DNA of 64,000 bases from TMP-7 sp038212445 (GCA_038212445.1 JBBQUM010000001.1:371503-435502), one strand, 5' to 3'. Shown: positions 35,074 to 44,342, counted from the first letter of the stretch. The notes: generated by a model not told the origin, from the letters alone. Translations and numbers: made by a program.

Positions 35074-35090
35074 TTGTTTAACAGAGACGA

Positions 35091-36098
35091 CTACTGACGG
35101 GGGATGGGGAGCGCCTGGATGGTGTGGCCGTTGCCGGTAGTGGTTGTGGCTTTGAAGAGGCTGTTGTAGATGGCTTCCTCGGTGGCTTCGATTACGGCTT
35201 GAAACAGCGGAGAGATCTCGTCGTTGGTGAGCAGCTTGGACGAGGCCCGGTTGGTGGAGAAGGCGATGGCGTAGTCGCCGCTGCCGTTGCTGCCGGTGGA
35301 GCCGGTGCGGGCGAGACCCCAGATGGTGCGGGCGGCCATGCGTTGCAGGTTGCGATGGTCGACTGGAGCGTCGGTGGCGACCACCATGATGATGCTGCCG
35401 TCGGCAGGTGAGGGCGGCGCTGGAGGCTTGGGTCCGAGGCGGAGTTGGCCGCCGAAGTTGGACTGGACGAGCACGCCGATGGTGTAGCCGGCGGCGACGC
35501 GAGAGGCGGTCCCGATGCCGCCTTTCCAGCCGAAGGCGATGGTCCCGGTGCCGGCGCCGACCGCACCTTCTTCGACAGGACCGTCGTGGGCGGTGCGGAG
35601 GGCGGCAAAGACCTCGTCGCGGCCGACGTGGCGTCCACGAATATCGTTGAGGGTGCCGTCGTTGGTTTCAGCGACGAGCGGGTTGATCGACTTTACATTC
35701 TCGTTGCCGGGGAGGGCGAGCATGTAGTCGAGCAGGGCGTCGGCGACGCGGGGGACGTTGAGCGTCGAGGTGAGGAGGATGGGAGTTTCGATTTCTCCGA
35801 GTTCATTGACTTGGGTGGAGCCGGCGAGTTTGCCGAAGCCGTTGCCGGTGAAGACGGCGCCGGGCACTTTTTCGCGGAAGAGGTTGCCGGAGTGGGGAAG
35901 GATGGCGGTGACGCCGGTGCGGACATTGTCGCCTTTGATGAGGGTGGTGTGTCCGACCTTAACGCCGGGGACGTCGGTGATGGCGTTCAGTTTGCCAGTG
36001 GGCAGGGTGCCGGTGATGACGCCGGCCTCACGGGCGCGGGGACGCGGAGTTTGGGACATAGCGAGGAGAGGGAGTGTCAGGCAGAGGAGGAATCGCAT
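35091..36098 (-). CDS. Secreted P1-family aminopeptidase (DmpA-like)
   Basis: A 335-residue N-terminal-nucleophile peptidase of family P1 (L-aminopeptidase/D-esterase, DmpA type). A signal peptide (MRFLLCLTLPLLAMSQ) is followed by NAITDVPGVKVGHTTLI, GAVFTGNGFGKLAGSTQ, PLVAETNDG and GAVGAGTGTIAFGWKGGIG. The autoproteolysis and nucleophile site is the Ser in SNGSGDYAIAFSTN, as expected for the family. It removes N-terminal amino acids from peptides, probably in the periplasm. The small membrane protein gene lies 73 bases upstream on the same strand. Confidence 0.93.
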   Translation of the reverse strand: MRFLLCLTLPLLAMSQTPRPRAREAGVITGTLPTGKLNAITDVPGVKVGHTTLIKGDNVRTGVTAILPHSGNLFREKVPGAVFTGNGFGKLAGSTQVNELGEIETPILLTSTLNVPRVADALLDYMLALPGNENVKSINPLVAETNDGTLNDIRGRHVGRDEVFAALRTAHDGPVEEGAVGAGTGTIAFGWKGGIGTASRVAAGYTIGVLVQSNFGGQLRLGPKPPAPPSPADGSIIMVVATDAPVDHRNLQRMAARTIWGLARTGSTGSNGSGDYAIAFSTNRASSKLLTNDEISPLFQAVIEATEEAIYNSLFKATTTTGNGHTIQALPIPRQ

Positions 36099-36171
36099 TG
36101 CTGGTTAGTGGCTAGTAGAATTTTACTGCTGGCGGGGTTGTTGTTTGGAATTGGCGCGCGGGATCCGGTTG

Positions 36172-36819
36172 TCAGCCGCGGATGGGAGGGAGGGGGATTT
36201 CCTTTCGATCGAGCTTTATGGAGGCCTTGGCGTAGGCGATCAGGTAGAAAAGCGTGGGTGCGCCGAAGAGGGCGTCGATTGCCAGGTGCCACCAGTCGCG
36301 GGTGGATGAATCCTGAATCGCGATGCCGAACTCGAAGGTGATGAGTACGGCGGAGAGCAGCGTGATGTAGACCCATTTGACTGTTCCTAGTAATGGGTCG
36401 CGGTTATCCCAATAGAAGCGGCTTTCGCGGGTAAATGAGATCTTATCGTCCGTAAGTCCCATCACTTCGCGGATCTCGGTTTCGAGTAGACCGAGATAAG
36501 AGTAACCCTTCAGAACATAGAGGGCTCGATGGTAGAGGTTGACCATTAGGTAGAAGATGACGAAGAGCGCTAACGCCTGGAGGATGCCAAAGGGGAAGCC
36601 CGATTGGACGCCTTGGAACTGGGCGTCGGTGACGCCGACCACATGTTCGATGTAGAGGACGAATAGTGAGCGGGTTCCGAGTGACGGGAACACTATGAGG
36701 GACGCGATGCCGATGGCGGCGAGCAGGAGTAGGAATGTGTTATTGCGTCCTTTCCAGACTTCGTAGGTGAGTTCGTAGGTTTTCTGGTAGTGCTCGGTTA
36801 AGAGTTTGGCGTCTTCCAT
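36172..36819 (-). CDS. Four-helix membrane protein of unknown function
   Basis: A 215-residue protein of a family I know only as RipA-like hypothetical membrane proteins of soil bacteria (no name assigned). The start MEDAKLLTEHYQKTYELTYEVW is followed by four hydrophobic helices: about 28-45 (TFLLLLAAIGIASLIVF), 75-100 (ILQALALFVIFYLMVNL), 155-175 (VYITLLSAVLITFEFGI) and 185-205. The loop after helix 2 is polar (GYSYLGLLETEIREVMGL). The ATG at 36819 was chosen because the conserved text begins there; ATGs further up would add a low-complexity Arg-rich tail from the repeat region. Confidence 0.6.
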   Translation of the reverse strand: MEDAKLLTEHYQKTYELTYEVWKGRNNTFLLLLAAIGIASLIVFPSLGTRSLFVLYIEHVVGVTDAQFQGVQSGFPFGILQALALFVIFYLMVNLYHRALYVLKGYSYLGLLETEIREVMGLTDDKISFTRESRFYWDNRDPLLGTVKWVYITLLSAVLITFEFGIAIQDSSTRDWWHLAIDALFGAPTLFYLIAYAKASIKLDRKEIPLPPIRG

Positions 36820-36893
36820 TGGTGGTTCGGATTTAGGAGACTTTATCATACGGAATATTTGTTGATTGCGCGGGGCGGTGGTGCGTTTTCGTC

Positions 36894-37045
36894 CACGGGC
36901 GGGGAGGCCCGTGCTTACTCGTGCTTGTGTCGCTTCTGCTTTGCTTGGCGCGCTGGCGTGCACGGGCCGGGAGGCCCGTGCTACTGGCTCGTAGCGCTTC
37001 TGCTCGGCGCTGGTGCGCTTTCGTCCACGGGCGGGGAGGCCCGTG
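36894..37045. repeat. Three spaced REP-like hairpins (CACGGGC...GCCCGTG)
   Basis: CACGGGC-6-GCCCGTG palindromes occur at 36894-36913, 36961-36980 and 37026-37045, about 66 bases apart. The sequence between them is also related (GCTTCTGCT..GGCGCTG..GCGCTTTCGTC), so the array is a tandem duplication of a unit of about 66 bases with a central hairpin, REP/BIME-like. It lies between divergent genes. Confidence 0.8.
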
Positions 37046-37109
37046 CTACTTGCTGGTACTGCTTCGCTTGGGGCGCTTTCGTCGTGGTACTTGTGCTGCG
37101 CTAGTGTGG

Positions 37110-38729
37110 ATGTTAGTGAAGCAACGAATTTTCCTTCTGGGCTTGCCGCTGGTTTTACTTTTTGCGGCTTCCAATCTTGATCCTCAACTGGCGAAGTGGA
37201 AGACGGTTAGGATGCCGTTGAACTCTTCCGGGCTGTCGGCGCGGGAGAAGCAACTCGTCTCCAAGCTGGTCGAAGCCGGGCAGGCTATGGAGGCTGTTTA
37301 TTGGGAGCAGATGGATCCTGAGGGGCTGCGATTGATGCAGTCGACTCAGGATATGGGGTTGAAGCGATTTCTGCAGATTAATGGCGGACGGTGGGATTTG
37401 CTGGCGGAGAATGCGCCGTTTGGCGGTGCGGGAGCGATGCCGCCGGGTCATGCATTGTATCCGGCGGGATGGTCGCGTGAACGGATTGAAGCGTACGTGA
37501 AGGCGCACCCGGAACAGAAGGCGGCGATCTACAACCCCTACACGGTGGTCCGGGAGAAGGCGGGCCGGTTGGAGACGATCCCGTACTCGAAAGCCTATGC
37601 GACGTGGGTGAATCGAGGGGCGGTGTTGCTGAGGGAGGCGGCTGGGCTGAGCGACGATGCGAAGTTCGCGAAGTTTTTGCGGCTCAAGGCGGACGCTCTG
37701 CAGAAAGACGATTACTACGAGAGCGACCTGGCCTGGATGGATCTGGAGGATCCCAAGTTCGACGTCATCATGGGCCCGTACGAGACCTACCTGGATGAAC
37801 TGCTGGGAGTGAAGGCGTCGTTCTCGTCGGCGCTGCTGATGCGTAACGACGCTGAGACGCGGAAGTTGAAATTGTATGAGCGCTATGTTCCCGACGTGCA
37901 GGACGCATTGCCGGTGGCGGAGGTGGATCGTCCTTCGAAGAAGGGCCACCGGACGCCGATGGAGGTGATGGACGCGCCATTCCGGACGGGCGATTTGCTG
38001 CACGGCTATCAGGCGGTCGCGGATAATTTGCCGAATGATCCGAGGATCCACGAGAAGAAGGGCAGCAAGAAACTGTTCTTCAAGAACTTCATGGACGCGC
38101 GGGTGAACCTGGTGATTCTGCCGCTGGCGAAACAGGTGATGCGGGCGGACCAGGCGGCGAAGGCTAGCGGCGACGGGTACATGGCGGGGACGGTGATGCA
38201 CGAGATGGCGCATGGGCTGGGTCCTGCATTTGCGCGGGTGAGTGCCAAGCAGGTACCGATTGGGGAAGCGATTGGTCCGGCATATGCGGGTCTTGAAGAG
38301 GCCAAGGCAGACGTAGCGGGGATGTTCGGATTGGAGTGGTTGATGGCGCACGGGGCAGTACCGAAGGAGAAGAGAGAGGAGTATTACGCGTCGTACATGG
38401 CCGGGATTTTGAGGAGCGTCCGGTTTGGGGATGCGGAGCCGCACAGTAAGGCCGAGTTGATGGAGTTCAACTTCATGATGGAGCAGGGGGCGTTCCGGCG
38501 GGAGAACGGGAAGTACTTTGTCGACTACGGGAAGATTCCGGCGGCGATGGCGAAGTTGTCGAAGGAACTGCTGGAGATGGAGGCAACGGGCGACCGGGGC
38601 CGGGTGGAGCGGTGGTTTGGGAAGTACGGGAGGATGAGCGCTGATTTGAAGTCGGCGCTGGCGGGAGTGCAGGGGGTACCGGTGGATGTTGAGCCGATTT
38701 ACGATTTTCCGTATTTGCCGAGGTCGTAG
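37110..38729 (+). CDS. M49-like zinc metallopeptidase (dipeptidyl-peptidase III type), exported
   Basis: A 539-residue predicted secreted peptidase. A hydrophobic signal (MLVKQRIFLLGLPLVLLFAA) is followed by a long helical domain and then the zinc site: HEMAHGLG with His364, Glu365 and His368, and the downstream LEEAKADVAG with Glu396-Glu397. M49 enzymes have HELLGHGSG and EECRAE, so the motif is a five-residue rather than six-residue variant in similar context. DPP III removes dipeptides from the N-terminus; here only the family link is claimed. ATG at 37110 excludes the upstream repeat region, which reads through in frame. Confidence 0.78.
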   Translation: MLVKQRIFLLGLPLVLLFAASNLDPQLAKWKTVRMPLNSSGLSAREKQLVSKLVEAGQAMEAVYWEQMDPEGLRLMQSTQDMGLKRFLQINGGRWDLLAENAPFGGAGAMPPGHALYPAGWSRERIEAYVKAHPEQKAAIYNPYTVVREKAGRLETIPYSKAYATWVNRGAVLLREAAGLSDDAKFAKFLRLKADALQKDDYYESDLAWMDLEDPKFDVIMGPYETYLDELLGVKASFSSALLMRNDAETRKLKLYERYVPDVQDALPVAEVDRPSKKGHRTPMEVMDAPFRTGDLLHGYQAVADNLPNDPRIHEKKGSKKLFFKNFMDARVNLVILPLAKQVMRADQAAKASGDGYMAGTVMHEMAHGLGPAFARVSAKQVPIGEAIGPAYAGLEEAKADVAGMFGLEWLMAHGAVPKEKREEYYASYMAGILRSVRFGDAEPHSKAELMEFNFMMEQGAFRRENGKYFVDYGKIPAAMAKLSKELLEMEATGDRGRVERWFGKYGRMSADLKSALAGVQGVPVDVEPIYDFPYLPRS

Positions 38730-38786
38730 GGTGGGGAAGAGACGGAGAAGCTAGTTTTGTTATACTCCGAAGGTTGATTGCTGATT

Positions 38787-39182
38787 ATGTTTGAGATACG
38801 ACTCGGGGACGTAATTGACGACTACTGCGTGAAGTGCCGGCGATTGACGAATCACGCGATTGTATCGATTGTCGACGCTGCGGCGGCGAAGGTGCGGTGC
38901 AAGACCTGTTACCACGATCACGATTACAGGCATGAGCAGGCACCTCCAACCAAAAAAGAACTGAAGAAGATGGAGATGGACGCGCTGGCTGCGGCAGGTT
39001 TGGCTCCTGATGGGACGCCCCTGGCGGACGCGGTGGCAATCGAGGACGTCGACATCGAGGACGTGGCGGAAGCTGAGGACGTGGCAGAAGCTGAGATAGA
39101 GACCGAGCCGGCTGCGGTTGAGGCCGTTGCTGAGGCGCCGGCCCCTAAGAAAGCTACACGGAAGACGGCTAAGAAGGCGTAG
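38787..39182 (+). CDS. Zinc-ribbon protein with acidic repeats and Lys-rich tail
   Basis: A 131-residue soluble protein. The N-terminal 50 residues have two CxxC knuckles (YCVKCRRLTNH and RCKTCYHDH), a zinc ribbon. The middle is an Ala/Glu/Asp-rich low-complexity stretch (EDVDIEDVAEAEDVAEAEIE) and the end is Lys-rich (PKKATRKTAKKA), like histone-H1-type tails. A nucleic-acid or ribosome-associated role is possible but not shown. The 3' end overlaps the convergent APC transporter gene by 14 bases. Confidence 0.7.
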   Translation: MFEIRLGDVIDDYCVKCRRLTNHAIVSIVDAAAAKVRCKTCYHDHDYRHEQAPPTKKELKKMEMDALAAAGLAPDGTPLADAVAIEDVDIEDVAEAEDVAEAEIETEPAAVEAVAEAPAPKKATRKTAKKA

Positions 39183-41445
39183 TTTCGGACGCCTCAGGTT
39201 CCTGTTCTTCGACGTGCGGTTCACGCATTTCGCGTTTAACATCCTCAACAACCTGTTCCTTGCTGGTGTGCGTGAGATCGCGCTCGAGGCGGCGCAGTGC
39301 CACGCCCAGGACATCGCGGTGGTGGAGGGCTGAGCCGAGGTGCTCGCTGAGACGCAGCCAGATTTCATGCAGACGGTCGACGTCCTCGGGCCAGAGGCGC
39401 GGCGGGTGCGGTCCGAGGTTGACGTAGATGGACCGGCGGTCGGGCCGTATGACCTCAAGGGAGAAGGGCTGCCGGGGTTCGGGCATCTTTTCCCAGGCGA
39501 GGCCCAGGCGTCGAGCTAGTTCCTCGGAGGGCATGCGAGCAGAGACACCAGTGACCAGGCGCGAGGCTTTGAGGTTAGTCGCGGTCTGGACCATGGCGTC
39601 GAACGGGTCGATGGCGGGGACCACCAGCAATTCGACCGGCTTACCCTCTTTTTCGGCGACCTCGACGACGTGGCTGAATAGTTCCTTCTCGTAACCGCTG
39701 AAGATCTGATCGTCGGATAGGTCGTACTCGGCGGCACCGGTGGAGATGGGGCGGACGGTCATGACGACGATGTCGTGGCGGCGGAGGTTAGTCTTGCGGA
39801 GCACCTGCTTGAGGTGGTCCATCGCGTGGTAGTCGCGGACGGCTACCAGGATGGAGCCGGGGCGGGCGTGAATGCTCGAGGAGTTGGCTTGGGGCTGATG
39901 GTCGAGGTTGAATTCTTCGAGTCCCTTGGGACCGAGGGCGCGTTTTCGTTGATTGATCTTTTCAGACACCGTGAAGATGACGAAAAAGGTCAGCGTGAAG
40001 CCGACGCCGTAGATGGTTGCGAGCTGTTTGGAGAAAAGGTTGGCGATGGCGGTGACGCCGAGGATAAGGGTGGTGATGCCGAGGCCGAAGGGAATGAGCT
40101 TGCCGCCGATGTTCACGTTGAAGGGGAATTTGTATTCCTGATCGTGACGTTGGAACCGGAGCGCGAGGACGCCGAGGGACTTCATGAAGAAGCTCCAAAC
40201 CACACCGAAGGCGTACGCTTCGCTGAGCGTCATGACATTGCCGCGGCTGCCGATGATGGTGCCGATCTGGAGTAGAGCGACGAAGTTGATGATGTGGGAC
40301 GTAGTGCCGAAGCGGCGGTGTGGTTTGCGGAACCACTCGACCAGAACGCCATCCTCGGCGACGCGGTTGAGGATGCCGTTAGCGCCGATCATGGCGGTAT
40401 TGACTGCGCCTGAGAGGATGAGCACGCCGACGATGACGACGAACATGTGGAAAGTGAGGCGCAGCAGGTAGGGTCCGGAGAGATTCATGGCGAGTCCGCC
40501 GAGCAGGTTGTTGACGTACTGCATGCGTTCGCCGTCGGGGATGATCATGCCGGCGAAGACGGTGATCAAGCCGGTGGAGACGAGGGCGTAGAAGCAGACG
40601 ATATTCGCGGTGATCTTGAGGTTCTTGATCTTCGGGTAGGCGATTTCGCGGTAGATCTGGGCGAGCGTTTCGAAGCCGCTCATGGACAGCAGCGAATGTC
40701 CAAAGGCCACGATCATCATGATGAAGGGAATTTGAATGAAGAATGTATCTTTGAGCCAGCCTTGCGCCTCGTGGCTGAACTTAAGGTTGGAGGGGACAGG
40801 GGCGGGCGGAATGAAGCCCCAGCGGTCCTTGAGAAGGATGGTAAGGGGAGCCCAGATGAGGAAGATACCCACCATGACGGTGGTGATCTGCATGATGCGG
40901 AGCGCCTTGCCGCTGGACTCGTGGATTCCCTTGATGTTCTCCCACCAGAAGTAGATGGTGACCACCACGCCAAACACGGCGGCGAAGGTATTGGGATCGA
41001 TCTTATAAGGCTGGTGGATGAGCTCGGCGATTTCGTTGACGAGCGCGGCGAGGTACTGCCCGGCGCTGACGACGCTGATTGGACCGGTAAGTACGTAGTC
41101 GAAGACGAGTGCGGAAACTGATAGTTTGGCGGCGAAAGGACCCATGCTGTCGCGAACGACGACGTACACGCCGCCGCGGACAAACATTCCGCAGCTTTCC
41201 ATATAGACGCTGCGGACGGCGAAGCTGAAGAGCATGACGCCCAACACAAACCAGGGTGCTGCTTTACCGATGGCTTGTTCGGCGATGCCGCCGGCGTAGA
41301 AGGCTGACGACGCAAGATCGCTAAGGACGATCGCAGCGCCGCGCCAGAAGCTGATGAACGAGAGCGCCACGGTGGTGGCGACCACTACTTTTGGGGAAGC
41401 CAGCGTTCGGCTGATGCTCCCGCTACTACCTGGGGCGGAGTCCAT
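39169..41445 (-). CDS. APC-family amino-acid permease with C-terminal soluble domain
   Basis: A 758-residue transporter. The first 490 or so residues hold about 12 membrane helices of the APC superfamily, beginning SFISFWRGAAIVLSDLASSAF with the expected unwound-helix Gly/Ser motif, then ESCGMFVRGGVYVVVRDSMG and ETLAQIYREIAYPKIKNLK. The last 230 residues are soluble: SILVAVRDYHAMDHLKQVLR, DIVVMTVRPISTG and LKASRLVTGVSARMP resemble a universal-stress-protein-like domain. The combination is known in acidobacterial and cyanobacterial permeases. Likely an amino-acid or cation-amino-acid importer; substrate unknown. It is divergent from the CCA-type gene. Confidence 0.87.
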   Translation of the reverse strand: MDSAPGSSGSISRTLASPKVVVATTVALSFISFWRGAAIVLSDLASSAFYAGGIAEQAIGKAAPWFVLGVMLFSFAVRSVYMESCGMFVRGGVYVVVRDSMGPFAAKLSVSALVFDYVLTGPISVVSAGQYLAALVNEIAELIHQPYKIDPNTFAAVFGVVVTIYFWWENIKGIHESSGKALRIMQITTVMVGIFLIWAPLTILLKDRWGFIPPAPVPSNLKFSHEAQGWLKDTFFIQIPFIMMIVAFGHSLLSMSGFETLAQIYREIAYPKIKNLKITANIVCFYALVSTGLITVFAGMIIPDGERMQYVNNLLGGLAMNLSGPYLLRLTFHMFVVIVGVLILSGAVNTAMIGANGILNRVAEDGVLVEWFRKPHRRFGTTSHIINFVALLQIGTIIGSRGNVMTLSEAYAFGVVWSFFMKSLGVLALRFQRHDQEYKFPFNVNIGGKLIPFGLGITTLILGVTAIANLFSKQLATIYGVGFTLTFFVIFTVSEKINQRKRALGPKGLEEFNLDHQPQANSSSIHARPGSILVAVRDYHAMDHLKQVLRKTNLRRHDIVVMTVRPISTGAAEYDLSDDQIFSGYEKELFSHVVEVAEKEGKPVELLVVPAIDPFDAMVQTATNLKASRLVTGVSARMPSEELARRLGLAWEKMPEPRQPFSLEVIRPDRRSIYVNLGPHPPRLWPEDVDRLHEIWLRLSEHLGSALHHRDVLGVALRRLERDLTHTSKEQVVEDVKREMREPHVEEQEPEASETTPS

Positions 41446-41485
41446 TTATGGGAAAGAGTCCAGTTCCTATTCTACGATCATATGC

Positions 41486-42811
41486 ATGGGTCTCACCACC
41501 GCGCGAGAACTGGCAGAGCAGGTGGCTGAACGCCTGAAGACAGCCGGTTTTGCCGCGTATTTTGTCGGCGGCTGCGTTCGAGATTTGTTGCTGGGGCGGG
41601 CGCCGAAGGACTATGACGTCTCAACGGACGCGACGCCAGATCAAGTGCAGTTGATTTTCCCAGGTTCGAATCTCGTAGGGGCTCACTTCGGGGTGATCCT
41701 CGTGCGGGACGGCGCGGTCCAGGTGGAGGTGGCGACTTTCCGCCGGGAACAAGGATATCAGGACGGGCGGCATCCTGACAACGTCAGTTTTGAGCGCGAT
41801 CCGCGATTGGATGTCTTGCGCCGGGATTTCACGATCAACGCGCTGATGATGGAGCCAGCGGGCGGGGAGGTGCTGGACTTTGTCGGAGGGAGGGCGGACC
41901 TTGCGGCGGGGATTGTCCGGGCGATTGGCGATCCGGTGGAGCGTTTTGGCGAGGATCAATTGCGGATGCTGCGGGCGGTCCGGTTTGCGGCGCGGTTCGG
42001 ATTTGTTATTGAGCCGGTGACGATGGCGGCTATGCGAGCCATGAGCGGCATCGTAATGAGAACTGTCTCAGCGGAACGCGTTCGGGATGAGCTGGTTAGG
42101 ATCTTAACTGAAGGTGGTGCTCGAAGGGGATTTGAGCTGTTAGACGAGAGCGGACTCCTGGAGGCAGTGCTGCCCGAGGTGCGCGTCATGAAGGGCGTGG
42201 AGCAACCGCCTGAGTATCATCCGGAAGGTGATGTTTGGACTCATACGCTGATGATGTTAGGGGGTTTACAAGCGGGGGTAGATCCGGCGTTAGCATTTGG
42301 TGTCCTGCTGCACGACGTCGGGAAGCCGGGAACGTTCCGCAGGGCGCCTGACCGGATACGGTTTGATGGTCACGTGGAGTTAGGGCTGAAGATCGCGGGG
42401 GAGATCGTCGAGAGGCTGCGGTTTAGCCGGGCGGACAGCGAGCAGGTGCTGGCGCTGGTTGGCAACCACATGAAGTTCATCGATGTTCCGCGGATGCGGG
42501 AGTCCACGTTGAAGCGGTTTTTGCGATTGCCGCGATTTGAGGAACATCTTGAACTACACCGACTGGACTGCTTGTCGAGCAACGGGAATCTGCATACGTA
42601 CGATTGGGTAAAGGGGAAGCTGGCGGAGTTGACGCCGGAGGTGCTGAAGCCGATGCCGCTGTTGACGGGACGGGATTTGATGAGGATGGGATACGAGCCG
42701 GGTCCGAACTTCACTGTAATCTTGAATGCTGTTGAGGACGGGCAATTGGAGGGCGTTCTCGAGAGTGCTGAGGCGGCGGAGAGGTTTGTAAAGCAGAAAT
42801 GGCCGCTGTAG
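41486..42811 (+). CDS. CCA-adding enzyme / poly(A) polymerase-type nucleotidyltransferase
   Basis: A 441-residue nucleotidyltransferase of class II. The active-site motif is FVGGCVRDLLLGRAPKDYD (Gly28-Gly29, Arg32-Asp33, Asp42 and Asp44), followed by an RNA-binding ERDPRLDVLRRDFTINAL segment and RMLRAVRFAARFGF. The C-terminal HD domain is present (LLHDVGKPGTF, His276-Asp277), as in the CCA enzymes with phosphodiesterase activity. It adds or repairs the tRNA 3' CCA. The ATG at 41486 begins just before the conserved core; an upstream ATG at 41354 would overlap the divergent gene. Confidence 0.93.
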   Translation: MGLTTARELAEQVAERLKTAGFAAYFVGGCVRDLLLGRAPKDYDVSTDATPDQVQLIFPGSNLVGAHFGVILVRDGAVQVEVATFRREQGYQDGRHPDNVSFERDPRLDVLRRDFTINALMMEPAGGEVLDFVGGRADLAAGIVRAIGDPVERFGEDQLRMLRAVRFAARFGFVIEPVTMAAMRAMSGIVMRTVSAERVRDELVRILTEGGARRGFELLDESGLLEAVLPEVRVMKGVEQPPEYHPEGDVWTHTLMMLGGLQAGVDPALAFGVLLHDVGKPGTFRRAPDRIRFDGHVELGLKIAGEIVERLRFSRADSEQVLALVGNHMKFIDVPRMRESTLKRFLRLPRFEEHLELHRLDCLSSNGNLHTYDWVKGKLAELTPEVLKPMPLLTGRDLMRMGYEPGPNFTVILNAVEDGQLEGVLESAEAAERFVKQKWPL

Positions 42812-42846
42812 AATAGCGTCCTAGTAGTACCGTTCGATAGATTTTT

Positions 42847-43461
42847 ATGCCTGCTGTATTTCACCAGGACGGGTCATCTACACCGCCGGCGTTCCAGGAG
42901 TTTCTATCCTGGCTGGACGAGGGTACAAATTCCGACGGCGCCCGGTATCTGGAGATGCGGCGGCGGCTGGTGCATTATTTCGACCGGAAGAACTGCTCAA
43001 ACGCTGATGATCTCGCCGATGAAACGTTGCAGCGGGTGGCACGGCGGTTGGAGGAAGAGGGCGGTTTGACGGCGTCTGCGCCAGCGCGTTATTGCTACAT
43101 TGTCGCGAAGTTCGTTTTTCTGGAATTCCGACGGCGGCAGGATGCTTCGCTGGTCCCGTTCGACGAAGTGAATCCGGCTTGCAAGGTAATGCCGCTGCTG
43201 ACTCCGGAACCGAGGGCGGGTGGGGAAATGCCGGTGGAGGAGCGCCGTCACGAGTGCCTGGAGTGTTGTTTGGGGAAGTTGGACGCCGATAGTCAGTGGC
43301 TGATTGTCGAGTACTACCAGGGTGAGGGTGGAGCGAAGATTGACAACCGGCGCAGGCTGGCGGAGCGGCTTAACACGACGGTGAATGCGGTGAGTATACG
43401 GGCCTGCCGGATCCGCGAGAAGCTCGAGGGGTGCGTCCGGCATTGCCTGGTTGAAAGATAA
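42847..43461 (+). CDS. ECF-type RNA polymerase sigma factor
   Basis: A 204-residue sigma-70 family factor. Region 2 is recognisable around ADDLADETLQRVARRL, and region 4 has the helix-turn-helix RRLAERLNTTVNAVSIRACRIREKL. The spacing and length fit an ECF factor. A gene for a membrane-anchored protein with an acidic N-terminus (possible anti-sigma) follows after 29 bases and a CHAT-TPR protein after that, so the three probably form one regulated unit. Confidence 0.85.
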   Translation: MPAVFHQDGSSTPPAFQEFLSWLDEGTNSDGARYLEMRRRLVHYFDRKNCSNADDLADETLQRVARRLEEEGGLTASAPARYCYIVAKFVFLEFRRRQDASLVPFDEVNPACKVMPLLTPEPRAGGEMPVEERRHECLECCLGKLDADSQWLIVEYYQGEGGAKIDNRRRLAERLNTTVNAVSIRACRIREKLEGCVRHCLVER

Positions 43462-43490
43462 TCGAGGTTTTTCGCTTAACAAGCTGAACG

Positions 43491-44342
43491 ATGGCGTCGA
43501 TGGAACAAGAGCGTCCGGAGCAGATACTGGTGGACTATCTACTCGGCTCGCTGCCGGAGGACGAAACCGAGAAGCTGGATCAGCTCAGTATCGAGGACGA
43601 TGAATTCTCGTGGCGGCTGGCGGCGGCGGAGAACGACCTGGTGGATGCCTACGTAAGGGGCGAGTTGCCGGCGGCGACCGCGGAGTTGTTCCAGACGCAT
43701 TACCTGGCGACGGCGAGGCGAAGGGCGAAAGTGCGGTTCGCTGAGATGCTGGCGAAGGGGCATGACCGCAAGGTGGCGGCGCCCGTCCGGCGGCCTTCGA
43801 TCTGGCGTTGGGGGCTGGCACTGGCAGCGTCGGTGGTGGTGATGGCGTCGGGGTGGCTCTTTTACGAAAACCGGGTATTGAGAGCGCAGCTGGAGCAGGA
43901 GCGGAGCTTCAAGGCGGACCTGCAACGGATGCGCGAGGGGAATCCAGTGCCGGTGGAACTGCCGGCGGTTGCAGAGAGCAAGGCGCCGCCGCGAGGGTTG
44001 ATGGTGGCCGCCTTTGTGCTGGCGCCGCAGTTGCGCGGGGTGGGGGCGCTGCCAATTCTGCGAGTCCCAGCGGGGACGGAGATTGCGGCGATCGATATGG
44101 ACCTGGAGACGGACGATTTTCCGGTGTACGTAGCGGCGCTGCGGGAACTGGTAACGGGCCGGGTGTTGTGGCGGAGCGGCCAGGTGCATTCGAGAGTCCG
44201 TGGCGAGGGCAAGGCAGTGGGCGCACGGGTGCCGGCCAACTTGCTTAAGGACGACCGGTACAGTATTGAATTGACGGGATTGGCGCCCGGTGGAAAATCG
44301 GAGCGCGCGGCGGACTACACTTTCAGAGTCGTTACTCGCTGA
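43491..44342 (+). CDS. Single-pass membrane protein, possible anti-sigma factor
   Basis: A 283-residue protein. The N-terminal 100 residues are acidic and helical (ILVDYLLGSLPEDETEKLDQL), the place where anti-sigma domains sit; the usual zinc-binding HxxxCxxC is absent. A membrane helix at about 104-126 (WGLALAASVVVMASGWLFY) is followed by a short coiled coil (LRAQLEQERSFKADLQR) and a beta-rich outer domain (YVAALRELVTGRVLWRSG). The order fits an anti-sigma or a sigma-linked sensor for the upstream ECF factor, which is inferred from context. The gene ends 4 bases before the CHAT gene. Confidence 0.75.
   Translation: MASMEQERPEQILVDYLLGSLPEDETEKLDQLSIEDDEFSWRLAAAENDLVDAYVRGELPAATAELFQTHYLATARRRAKVRFAEMLAKGHDRKVAAPVRRPSIWRWGLALAASVVVMASGWLFYENRVLRAQLEQERSFKADLQRMREGNPVPVELPAVAESKAPPRGLMVAAFVLAPQLRGVGALPILRVPAGTEIAAIDMDLETDDFPVYVAALRELVTGRVLWRSGQVHSRVRGEGKAVGARVPANLLKDDRYSIELTGLAPGGKSERAADYTFRVVTR

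Noticed and set aside
36894..37045. CRISPR array
   Set aside because: Only three 20-base repeats, themselves palindromic, with spacers that resemble each other; no cas genes. REP-like elements fit better.
36921..37109. N-terminal extension of the M49-like peptidase through the repeat array
   Set aside because: The extension reads the hairpin array in frame and would push the signal peptide 63 residues inside the protein.
37155..38444. Long minus-strand open frame opposite the M49-like peptidase gene
   Set aside because: It mirrors the GC-rich coding strand, has Arg/His/Pro-rich text without any domain and lacks a ribosome binding site. The plus-strand gene explains the openness.
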